Part shown: positions 49,868-56,523 of the stretch, in pieces
Numbering within the stretch: position 1 is the stretch's first letter
Layout of the letters: every line of letters begins with the position of its first letter
Position numbers and translations under genes: made by a program
Assembly (NCBI RefSeq): GCF_000264785.1
Contig: NZ_AFJI01000069.1
Coordinates: forward strand, 44 to 57,603
Direction: 5' to 3'
Length of the DNA stretch: 57,560 nucleotides
From: Edwardsiella ictaluri ATCC 33202
GTDB lineage: Bacteria; Pseudomonadota; Gammaproteobacteria; Enterobacterales; Enterobacteriaceae
Notes under the pieces: generated by a model
Databases searched by the model: none
What the model saw: only the letters and a program-made list of their open reading frames with translations
Told to the model about the DNA's origin: nothing

Positions 49868-50749
49868 ATGCCTTGGATCCAAATTAAAATCAACTCAACC
49901 GGCGGCCAGGCGGAAACCCTGAGCGATGCGCTGATGGAGAACGGCGCCGTCTCCGTTACCTTTCAGGACAGCCACGACAACCCGGTCTTTGAGCCGCTGC
50001 CGGGCGAAACCCTACTGTGGGGCGATACCGACGTCATCGGTCTGTTCGATGCCGAAACCGAGATGTCTGCGGTGATCGCCGAGCTGGAAAACCATCCGGC
50101 GCTGGGCGCAGGCTTTCGCCACAAGATCGAGCAGATCGAGGATAAAGACTGGGAGCGCGAGTGGATGGATAACTTCCACCCGATGCAGTTTGGCCACCGC
50201 CTGTGGATCTGTCCGAGCTGGCGGGAGATCCCCGAGCCCGATGCCGTGAACGTGATGCTGGATCCGGGGCTGGCCTTCGGTACCGGCACCCACCCGACCA
50301 CGGCCCTGTGCCTGCAGTGGCTGGACGGTCTGGATCTGGCCGGGAAGACGGTGATCGACTTCGGCTGCGGCTCCGGTATTTTAGCTATCGCCGCCCTGAA
50401 ATTGGGCGCCGCGCGCGCCATCGGTATCGACATCGATCCGCAGGCGATCCAGGCCAGCCGCGACAACGCCGAACGCAACGGCGTCTCTGGGCGCCTGGAA
50501 CTCTATCTGCCCAAGGATCAGCCTGCCGATCTCAGCGCCGATGTGGTGGTCGCCAATATCCTGGCCGGCCCGCTACGCGAGCTGGCGCCGCTGATCGGCT
50601 GTCTGCCGCGTCAGGGTGGCCTGCTGGGCCTGTCCGGCATTCTGGCAAGCCAGGCCGAGAGCGTCTGCGAAGCCTACCGCGAGAAGTTCGCCCTGGATCC
50701 GGTGGCCGAACGCGAGGAGTGGTGTCGCATCACCGGCGTACACCGCTGA
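49868..50749 (+). CDS. prmA: Ribosomal protein L11 methyltransferase
   Basis: AdoMet-dependent enzyme (293 residues) that trimethylates ribosomal protein L11. The N-terminal L11-recognition domain begins [16 protein letters not shown]. The methyltransferase fold has [15 protein letters not shown] near 133, [18 protein letters not shown] near 164 and [13 protein letters not shown] near 225. The ATG at 49868 matches E. coli; the frame is open from 49805 inside panF. Followed by a perfect terminator-type hairpin. Confidence 0.98.
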   Translation: MPWIQIKINSTGGQAETLSDALMENGAVSVTFQDSHDNPVFEPLPGETLLWGDTDVIGLFDAETEMSAVIAELENHPALGAGFRHKIEQIEDKDWEREWMDNFHPMQFGHRLWICPSWREIPEPDAVNVMLDPGLAFGTGTHPTTALCLQWLDGLDLAGKTVIDFGCGSGILAIAALKLGAARAIGIDIDPQAIQASRDNAERNGVSGRLELYLPKDQPADLSADVVVANILAGPLRELAPLIGCLPRQGGLLGLSGILASQAESVCEAYREKFALDPVAEREEWCRITGVHR

Positions 50750-50756
50750 CACCATG

Positions 50757-50780
50757 CTGACGGCGCACAGGCGCCGTCAG
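50757..50780 (+). terminator. Hairpin after prmA
   Basis: CTGACGGCGC (50757-50766) pairs perfectly with GCGCCGTCAG (50771-50780) around ACAG, seven bases after the prmA stop. Strong stem, no U-tract. Confidence 0.65.
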
Positions 50781-51190
50781 CCCCGCCGATTGACCCGTCG
50801 CGCAGGAGCTCCGCCCCGCCAGCGCGCGGAGAGATGCCGCCCCCGGCCGACGGCATCGGCGACGACACCCGCAGGCCCGCAGGCCATTCCCCTACGCCGC
50901 AGGGCGCCTCACCGATGCGCCCTACGTCAGTGCTACCACCGCCGTCACACGCCCTGTAACGCCCCGTATCAGCCTCACTCCGCCCACCTGAGGTAATGGC
51001 TCTCCGGCAGCCCTCAGGCACACAGCGCCCCGTTTACGCCCGGGAAGCCCGGCGGCACGACGATGCCTGCCACCCTCTCTCCTACCGTCCACACAGGCTC
51101 AGAGGCGGGTGGCGCACCGGAGCGTACTGCGCTGTTGATTTCCCCGGTAGGGACACGCTGCCGTCCGTTGGGCGCCGTGCGGTTTCGCGG
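50781..51190. other. GC-rich non-coding stretch between prmA and dusB
   Basis: About 410 bases of GC-rich sequence with no supported gene. Open frames exist (for example 50616-50996 on the plus strand, overlapping prmA) but lack a ribosome site, and their Arg/Pro/Ala-rich peptides look like GC artefacts. Composition changes abruptly to AT-rich at about 51190, where the dusB-fis control region begins. I recognise nothing in it. Confidence 0.5.
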
Positions 51191-51421
51191 CAGATTAAGC
51201 AGAAAAATGAGACTCAGCTCGCATAAAATAGTGAATAATTGCGGATAAAAGTAGCGTTTTCACTTGGACACACTGTTTTCCCCACGTGACATCCACAATA
51301 ACTTTGCAGAAAATACGCCGGTACACCTTTTAACCTTTCAACGTCAATATCATGATTAATAAAGATTAATTTAAAAAAATGAGCGAAACGCACAGATTTC
51401 ATTGATCTGCAACAGTCGATT

Positions 51422-51436
51422 GTTCAAAGTTTGGCC
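51422..51436. promoter_or_regulatory. Putative Fis-binding site (autoregulation)
   Basis: GTTCAAAGTTTGGCC fits the degenerate Fis consensus G-N-Y-Y-R-A-W-W-W-T-Y-R-R-N-C at 14 of 15 positions. It abuts the dusB-fis -35 element. The E. coli operon is repressed by Fis bound at an equivalent place, so autoregulation is likely. Further A/T-tract candidates lie at 51350-51385. Confidence 0.7.
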
Positions 51437-51465
51437 TTTCATATCTGTGCAAAAATGCGTAATAT
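51437..51465 (+). promoter_or_regulatory. dusB-fis promoter
   Basis: TTTCAT (51437-51442) and TAATAT (51460-51465) are 17 bases apart, followed by the GC-rich discriminator ACGCGCCC. That discriminator is typical of stringently controlled, growth-rate-dependent promoters. The layout and sequence resemble the E. coli fis promoter. The start codon of dusB follows 38 bases after the -10. Confidence 0.78.
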
Positions 51466-51503
51466 ACGCGCCCTTGCGGACACAGTATGGTCACTCTTTG
51501 TCT

Positions 51504-52508
51504 ATGCGCATCGGAAATATCCAACTTAAAAATCGTCTGATCGCCGCGCCCATGGCGGGCATTACCGATCGACCCTTTCGCACCCTGTGCTATGAGATGG
51601 GCGTCGGTATGGCGGTTTCCGAGATGCTCTCTTCCAACCCGGAAGTATGGCGGACGGATAAGTCACGTCTGCGCATGGTACATATGGATGAGCCAGGTAT
51701 CCGAGCCGTGCAGATCGCCGGTAACGACCCCGATGAGATGGCCGCGGCAGCCCGCATCAATGCTGATAACGGCGCGCAGATCATCGACATCAATATGGGT
51801 TGTCCGGCAAAGAAAGTGAATCGCAAGCTGGCCGGTTCTGCCCTGCTGCAGTATCCCGGACTGGTGGAACAGATCCTGCGTGCCGTCGTGGACGCGGTGG
51901 ATGTTCCGGTGACACTCAAGATACGCACCGGCTGGGATCCTGCGCACCGTAACTGTGTCGAGATTGCCCAATTGGCTGAACGCTGTGGCATTCAGGCCCT
52001 GACCATTCATGGCCGAACCCGTGCCTGCCTGTTTAACGGCGAGGCCGAGTACGACAGCATTCGGACAGTTAAGCAGCATGTTTCCATTCCGGTCATCGCG
52101 AACGGAGACATAACTGACCCGCATAAAGCCAGGGCGGTGCTCGACTACACCGGAGCCGATGCTCTGATGATTGGTCGCGCCGCTCAGGGAAGACCCTGGA
52201 TCTTCCGGGAAATCCAGCATTATCTGGACACAGGGGAGCTGCTGCCGCCCATGCCATTGGGCGAGATAAAGCGGCTATTGGCCGGGCATGTCAAAGAGCT
52301 GCATGATTTTTACGGCTCGGGAAAAGGACTGCGCATCGCCCGTAAACACGTGTCCTGGTATCTCCAGGCGCACGCCCCGAATGACCAGTTTCGGCGCACA
52401 TTCAACGCCATTGAGGACGCCAGCGAGCAGCTGGAGGCGTTGGAGGCATACTTCGAAAAACTTAGCGTAAAAAAAGAGCTGACAGAACTATGTTCGAACA
52501 ACGCGTAA
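51504..52508 (+). CDS. dusB: tRNA-dihydrouridine synthase B
   Basis: FMN enzyme (334 residues) that reduces uridines in the tRNA D-loop. Motifs: [19 protein letters not shown] near 16-34, the catalytic cysteine in [20 protein letters not shown] near 100, and ANGDI...[13 protein letters not shown] in the flavin-phosphate region. The ATG at 51504 gives the conserved N-terminus [10 protein letters not shown]; the frame is open from 51402. The C-terminus ([15 protein letters not shown]) runs about 13 residues past the end of E. coli DusB and overlaps the fis start by 19 bases. First gene of the dusB-fis operon. Confidence 0.97.
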
Positions 52509-52786
52509 ATTCTGACGTACTGACCGTTTCTACCGTTAACTCTCAGGACCAGGTTACTCAAAAACCTCTGCGTGACTCGGTCAAACAGGCACTGAAGAAC
52601 TATTTTGCTCAACTGAACGGTCAGGACGTCAACGACCTGTATGAGCTGGTACTGGCTGAAGTGGAACAGCCTCTGTTAGACATGGTGATGCAGTACACCC
52701 GCGGTAACCAAACCCGCGCAGCCCTGATGATGGGGATCAACCGCGGCACGCTGCGCAAGAAGCTGAAAAAATACGGCATGAACTGA
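52490..52786 (+). CDS. fis: DNA-binding protein Fis
   Basis: Nucleoid protein (98 residues) that bends DNA, activates rRNA promoters and serves site-specific recombinases. The whole sequence reads as the highly conserved enterobacterial Fis: flexible N-terminal beta-hairpin arms, dimerisation helices ([20 protein letters not shown]), and the C-terminal helix-turn-helix [20 protein letters not shown]. Here the start lies inside the end of dusB, in a different frame, whereas the two are separated in E. coli. Followed by an intrinsic terminator. Confidence 0.99.
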
Positions 52787-52807
52787 TTTCGGTCGGTTAA
52801 TGCATTG

Positions 52808-52851
52808 AAAAAAGGCGCCTCTGTCGCAAGATAGGGCGCCTTTTCTCTTTT
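52808..52851 (+). terminator. Rho-independent terminator of dusB-fis
   Basis: AAAAAAGGCGCC (52808-52819) and GGCGCCTTTTCTCTTTT (52835-52851) form an A-stem-loop-stem-U terminator 22 bases after the fis stop. The symmetry allows function in both directions. Confidence 0.88.
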
Positions 52852-53039
52852 CTGTATCGCCGCGCAGATAGCAGCAGCGTAAGCGATAGACTGACCGGTG
52901 GACTCACTGCCTCCCCTCTGGCTGAGCTGAGCGGGCCTTCCCTCGCTAACGGGTGTCATTGGTGGTAATCGTACCGCTGCTACGCGGCGACGCCCCATGA
53001 GCTGGGACATCGACATACCACAGCAGGACGGCACACGCT

Positions 53040-53585
53040 CTAGCGATAGCGCAGCAGCGTCCCAATCAGGACGCACAGGGCAAAGCCGGACAGCACCAGC
53101 CCCAGGGTGGCCAGCAGACGCGACTGCATCACCCGCGCCAGCGCCGCTGAAATGACCGCGATCAGCAACAGGGTCACGGCACCCGGCAGCCACGCCTGCG
53201 CAGGGAGCAGCCTGGCGATCAGGAACGGCAGGCTGAAAAACAGCAGGTAGCAAACCGCAGCATACAGTGTGGCCAGCAGGGTCTGGCGCAGGATCTTACG
53301 CCCCAGAACACCGCTGGCCAACCGCCCGGAGACCGTCAGGTTCAGCTGGTGCTCGGCGTACAACAGCGTGTCACGCAGGCCGGCATAGTGCGACAGCAAA
53401 AAGGCAAAGGCGCTGGAGAGGGCACTGATGATCCCGATGGCCATCAGCGTCGGCCAGGCGGGCAATGCCCGCCCGGCGCACAGGGTTCCAAGAGAGAGCA
53501 GCGCGGCTGTCAGGGTGCCGGCAACCGCACCGCCCAACAGGGCGACCAAGTTGTAGTTCCGATTCTCCCGCCGTAGCAGGCGCAT
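53040..53585 (-). CDS. Small polytopic membrane protein, partner of DUF211 protein
   Basis: Predicted inner-membrane protein (181 residues) with about five hydrophobic segments: roughly 13-37, 45-65, 105-127, 132-150 and 155-177. A more polar, charged stretch lies at 68-102 (including LRDTLLYAEHQLNLTVSGRL). The start codon is two bases after the stop of the DUF211 gene, so the two are translationally coupled. The layout of a membrane pair, a charged linker and three further helices faintly recalls small VIT/CCC1-like proteins, but I see no clear signature. Function unknown. Confidence 0.75.
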   Translation of the reverse strand: MRLLRRENRNYNLVALLGGAVAGTLTAALLSLGTLCAGRALPAWPTLMAIGIISALSSAFAFLLSHYAGLRDTLLYAEHQLNLTVSGRLASGVLGRKILRQTLLATLYAAVCYLLFFSLPFLIARLLPAQAWLPGAVTLLLIAVISAALARVMQSRLLATLGLVLSGFALCVLIGTLLRYR

Positions 53586-53587
53586 AC

Positions 53588-53884
53588 TCAGCGTACCCGC
53601 GCGATACGCTCAACGATATCGCTGCCGCAGACGATCTGATCGACGCTGTGCACCGCTGCGCCGGTATTCTCCATCGCCTCGACCAGCCGGTCGTGATCGA
53701 GGTAGTCCCCGACGATGGTAATGTCCATGCCGACGGTTTCGATATCGATATTGCTCACCGTAATATTAAATGCGCTTACGCCAGGGCAGCCGTGAATGGC
53801 CTGGGCTATCTCCAGGATCGTGGGCTGTGACATCGCTTTATCGACATCAAACGTCAGACGGCGGATATTCATGGCATCATGCAT
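53588..53884 (-). CDS. DUF211-family protein
   Basis: Small cytoplasmic ferredoxin-fold protein of 98 residues, first gene of a two-gene unit. The pattern IRRLTFDVDK, then EIAQAIHGCPGVSAFNITVS, then DIETVGMDITIVGDYLD, then EAMENTGAAVHSVDQIVCG, is the DUF211 family, best known from archaea. Its members have a beta-alpha-beta fold and may bind ligand or metal. The frame is open from 53932. I chose the ATG at 53884 because GAGGAG (53891-53896) is then six bases away; ATGs at 53887 and 53872 are alternatives. Function unknown; the tight link to a membrane protein suggests it regulates or assists that protein. Confidence 0.8.
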   Translation of the reverse strand: MHDAMNIRRLTFDVDKAMSQPTILEIAQAIHGCPGVSAFNITVSNIDIETVGMDITIVGDYLDHDRLVEAMENTGAAVHSVDQIVCGSDIVERIARVR

Positions 53885-54241
53885 CATATGCTCCTCTGTA
53901 GCCCGGTCGGCGGGCTGCTTCTTCCAGCGCAATAACGCGATCCTACGCCAACGCGCCCCCCCCTAACGTCCCTTTTTGGCAAATAAATATTTCTCGCCCT
54001 GACCCTGCTTGACACTCACCACCCGGTGCGACGGTTCGATGGAACCTCGGCCGCCCGCCGTTGTCATAAATTTTTGCATTGCCCCCGTAGACGCCACGAT
54101 ATGTATTCATACACTAGGTAATGAGGTGATGCTTTTTGCTTCGCCACGGATGACGTTGGCGGCGCTTTTCGACTGCCATGGGGTGCCCTCTGCCCCGGCT
54201 GTATTTTGATGACATGACGTCCTTTATCACATCAGGCAAAC
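53885..54241. other. Divergent intergenic region, DUF211 unit / secreted protein
   Basis: A 357-base gap between divergent genes. It contains AT-rich patches (53980-53998, 54063-54076, 54101-54120) that could hold promoters in both directions, and TTGACA at 54009-54014 without a good -10. The small frame at 54009-54209 has no ribosome site and I do not accept it. No RNA gene recognised. Confidence 0.4.
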
Positions 54242-54658
54242 ATGACGATGATGAAAAAAACTTGTATGGCTTTACTGACGATAGCTTCCTTTTCAGGTAT
54301 CGCTCAGGCGACGGAGATGATCGGCCCCTACCCAGCCGTGGGTGAAACGAACTGTGGGGGGCTGAAAGTGCTCTCTACCGCCATCAACAGCGATAATATG
54401 ATGGCGCTGAAAATCACCGATCCGTCGAATAACCTGACCCAGACCTATTTGGCCAAGCGCACCGAGGATATGTCCGACCAGGTGGTCTATACCCTGTCGC
54501 GCTACGACGGGGCCAGCCGCCGTTTCACGCCGGATCCGGCGCACATTACCATCCGCTTCGGGATCAAGATGCAGACCGGCGTACCGGGCACCGATCGCTA
54601 TAACATGACCATCGGCAACCAGCAGTTTGTCTGCTCACCGTTCACCATCTTTCCCTGA
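54242..54658 (+). CDS. Small secreted protein, unknown function
   Basis: Predicted periplasmic or secreted protein (138 residues) with a Sec signal peptide of about 23 residues (MTMMKKTCMALLTIASFSGIA..., cleavage after QA). The mature part is about 115 residues, with only two cysteines (ETNCGGL and QQFVCSPF), which could form a disulfide. The chain looks beta-rich (VVYTLSRYDG, AHITIRFGIKMQTG). I recognise no family. The first ATG has CAGG at a fair spacing; ATGs two and three codons later are possible. Single gene, followed by a terminator-type hairpin. Confidence 0.75.
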   Translation: MTMMKKTCMALLTIASFSGIAQATEMIGPYPAVGETNCGGLKVLSTAINSDNMMALKITDPSNNLTQTYLAKRTEDMSDQVVYTLSRYDGASRRFTPDPAHITIRFGIKMQTGVPGTDRYNMTIGNQQFVCSPFTIFP

Positions 54659-54665
54659 GCCTAAG

Positions 54666-54688
54666 CGGGCGCCGGCGCGCGCCCGTTT
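54666..54688 (+). terminator. Terminator-like hairpin after the secreted protein gene
   Basis: CGGGCGC (54666-54672) pairs with GCGCCCG (54679-54685) and is followed by TTT, seven bases after the stop codon. Confidence 0.6.
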
Positions 54689-54846
54689 ACCCCAGCGCTC
54701 CCCCCGCCTCGGTGCGCATCTCCTGGCCAAAAACGCCACGTTTTACCGGCGATCGCCGTGGATCTCAAGCCTTCCAGAAAAGTCCGCTTGTGACGTGCGG
54801 CCTATCCGTTAAGGTCATAGGACAGTAATAAACAGGGAGAATGACG

Positions 54847-55182
54847 ATGTATTTACGTCCCGATGAGGTCGCACAGGTTCTGCAGCGCGCCGGGTTTACC
54901 CGCGATTCAGTCAGCGATCAGGCCTATGGTTTTCATAAGGGAGAGCACTATGTGTATGTCAATCGCGAGGTACGGCTCGGGCGAACCGCACTGCTGATCC
55001 ACCCGGCGCTGGCCCAACGCAGCCTACGCTTTGCCCAGCCCTCTGCCGTCCAGCGTAGCAGCCCGGCCTACGTCCGCTTTCCGCCTGATCCCGACGCCGC
55101 GTCACCGGCTTTTATCGGTGTTCCCCACGGCTTTACCTCGCGCGAACGTTTGAATCACTATCTGGCGCAGATGTTTCCCTGA
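54847..55182 (+). CDS. ygaC: DUF2002-family protein YgaC
   Basis: Small cytoplasmic protein of 111 residues, similar over its length to E. coli YgaC: MYLRPDEVAQVLQRAGFT, AYGFHKGEHYVYVNREVRLG, RTALLIHPAL and IGVPHGFTSRERLNHYL. The ATG at 54847 has GGGAGA six bases upstream and matches E. coli; the ATG at 54841 would sit on the ribosome site. E. coli ygaC is reported to be Fur-regulated, but I see no good Fur box here. Function unknown. Convergent with the lrgB-like gene, seven bases apart. Confidence 0.85.
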   Translation: MYLRPDEVAQVLQRAGFTRDSVSDQAYGFHKGEHYVYVNREVRLGRTALLIHPALAQRSLRFAQPSAVQRSSPAYVRFPPDPDAASPAFIGVPHGFTSRERLNHYLAQMFP

Positions 55183-55189
55183 GCGATCC

Positions 55190-55879
55190 CTACCACAGCA
55201 GGCGGCCGATTAGCGGCGAAAGCAGCACTGTCACCACGCCGGCCAGCATCATCACCAGGCTGGAGACAACGCCTTCGGTCTGCCCCATCTCATAGGCCTT
55301 GGCCGTTCCGGCGCCGTGGGACGATGCGCCGAGCCCGGCGCCCTTGGCCATGCCGCTGCGCACAGAGAGACGCAGCAGCAGCATGTCTCCCACCGCCATA
55401 CCAAACACCCCGGTCAGCACCACGAACAGCGCCACCAGATCCGGCTGTCCCCCCAGGCGCTTGGCCGCCTCAATGGCGAATGGCGTGGTAATCGACCGTA
55501 CTGCCAGGCTACGCTGAATACTTTCCGGCAGGGTCAGCAGCCGCGCCAGCCACACCGAGCTGAGCACCGCCACCAGCGTCGAGGTCAGTACACCGACCGT
55601 CAACGACAGCCAGTGACGGCGGATAATCGCCAGGTTCTCATACACCGGTACGGCAAAGGCGATGGTCGCCGGTCCCAGCAGCCACAGCAGCCAGTGGCTC
55701 TCTCCCATGTACTCGCGGTAGGAGATATGCCCGATCAGCAGCAGCGCGACCAACAACAGCGGCGTCAGCACCAGCGGCATCAGCCAGATACGGTGAACCC
55801 GACGGTACAGCTGCTTATTGGCGAAGTAGAGCGCCAGCGTCACTGCCAGACACAGCATGCCGATCCCCAGATCGCTCAT
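55190..55879 (-). CDS. CidB/LrgB-family autolysis regulator
   Basis: Inner-membrane protein of 229 residues with about seven membrane segments. The LrgB signature is clear: LGPATIAFAVPVYENLAIIR near 78-97, then RSITTPFAIEAAKRLGG near 139, and GVFGMAVGDMLLLRL...GLGASSHGAGTAKAYEMGQTEG near 166-210. LrgA/LrgB pairs are holin/antiholin-like or small-metabolite (pyruvate) carriers in other bacteria. The ATG at 55879 overlaps the stop of the lrgA-like gene by one base (TGATG), so its translation depends on ribosomes completing lrgA. A frameshift in lrgA may therefore also lower LrgB. Confidence 0.92.
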   Translation of the reverse strand: MSDLGIGMLCLAVTLALYFANKQLYRRVHRIWLMPLVLTPLLLVALLLIGHISYREYMGESHWLLWLLGPATIAFAVPVYENLAIIRRHWLSLTVGVLTSTLVAVLSSVWLARLLTLPESIQRSLAVRSITTPFAIEAAKRLGGQPDLVALFVVLTGVFGMAVGDMLLLRLSVRSGMAKGAGLGASSHGAGTAKAYEMGQTEGVVSSLVMMLAGVVTVLLSPLIGRLLW

Positions 55880-56496
55880 CAGCGCACCACCCCGGCGCGG
55901 CGCCGCTGTAGCCACAGCTCCAGCCGGTAGACTCTATCCACCACCAGCGCCGTCATCCCCAGCGTTAACAGGGTGCTCAGAGCGATCACCGCCACGATTC
56001 GCCCCCCCTCCACCATCAGCAGCGAGGCGTAGTTCACCACCGCCACCACCGCTGGGACGAAAAACAGCAGCATCTCGGCCAGTAGCCAGCGGGAGCCCGC
56101 CTTCACCCATGCCAGCGGCAAAATACGCAGCGCGATCAGCACCAACAGCAGCAGCATGCCGACGATATTGGCCGGCAGCGGCAGGGCAAAACGGCTGACC
56201 AGCCATTGGGAAAAGAGAAACAACAGCGCATAAAGCACCACCTGCAACGGCACCTGGGTATGGGTGCGCAGGTGCGCAGGTGCGCAGGTGCGCAGGTGCG
56301 CAGGTGCGCAGGTGCGCAGGTGCGCAGGTGCGCAGGTGCGCAGGTGCGCAGGTGCGCAGGTGCGCCATAATAGGGCGCAACGCCAGAGACATACAAACCT
56401 CAGAAGGGGATTAATGTGATAAGTCGCACAGTATAGGCAAAGAAGATCCCGGGTATAAAATGAATTAAAATTATCGCCATCATTGATAAATGGCAT
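55879..56496 (-). CDS. CidA/LrgA-family holin-like protein with repeat-filled 5' end (probably phase-variable)
   Basis: The LrgA body (from QVPLQVVLYALLFLF to the stop, about 125 residues, four membrane segments) is intact, with PLPANIVGMLLLLVLIALRILPLAWVKAG as signature. The frame now open to it runs back through an array of octamers, read as the repeating peptide CAPAHLRT, to an ATG at 56496. The better start is the ATG at 56392 (TGAGG five bases away; peptide MSLALRPIMAHLRT). It is out of frame at the present copy number: 514 bases to the stop. Removing 11 units, leaving two, gives exactly 142 codons with MSLALRPIMAHLRTHTQVPLQ. Gain of one unit or loss of two also restores it. From 56392 the present product would end at 55934. 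The ATG at 56496 has AGGA upstream and might give a longer, in-frame form. Confidence 0.8.
   Translation of the reverse strand: MPFINDGDNFNSFYTRDLLCLYCATYHINPLLRFVCLWRCALLWRTCAPAHLRTCAPAHLRTCAPAHLRTCAPAHLRTHTQVPLQVVLYALLFLFSQWLVSRFALPLPANIVGMLLLLVLIALRILPLAWVKAGSRWLLAEMLLFFVPAVVAVVNYASLLMVEGGRIVAVIALSTLLTLGMTALVVDRVYRLELWLQRRRAGVVR
56263..56365. repeat. Octanucleotide tandem repeat, 12 full copies plus 7/8 of a thirteenth
   Basis: The unit GGTGCGCA is repeated without a single mismatch from 56263 to 56358, followed by GGTGCGC to 56365. Minus-strand unit TGCGCACC. Eight is not a multiple of three, so each gain or loss of a unit shifts the reading frame of the lrgA-like gene that contains it. 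Perfect homogeneity points to recent expansion by slipped-strand mispairing. Confidence 0.97.
56471..56489. promoter_or_regulatory. Inverted repeat, candidate LysR operator
   Basis: TTATC-GCCATCATT-GATAA is a perfect inverted repeat with a nine-base centre. It lies 35 bases before the LysR gene and about 80 bases upstream of the preferred lrgA start. Its size and place fit the autoregulatory/activator site of a divergent LysR regulator. Confidence 0.5.
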
Positions 56497-56523
56497 ACCT
56501 ATTCCTGTAAAGCGGAGTCCTGC

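Noticed and set aside
50616-50996. A plus-strand frame overlapping the end of prmA
   Set aside because: It overlaps a certain gene in another frame, and its Arg/Pro/Ala-rich peptide is typical of GC-rich non-coding frames.
54009-54209. A 66-codon open frame on the plus strand
   Set aside because: No ribosome site and no recognisable sequence; it lies in a likely promoter region and has an unlikely composition.
56263-56365. The tandem array as a CRISPR array
   Set aside because: The units are eight bases long and directly abutting, with no spacers, so this is a simple-sequence repeat.
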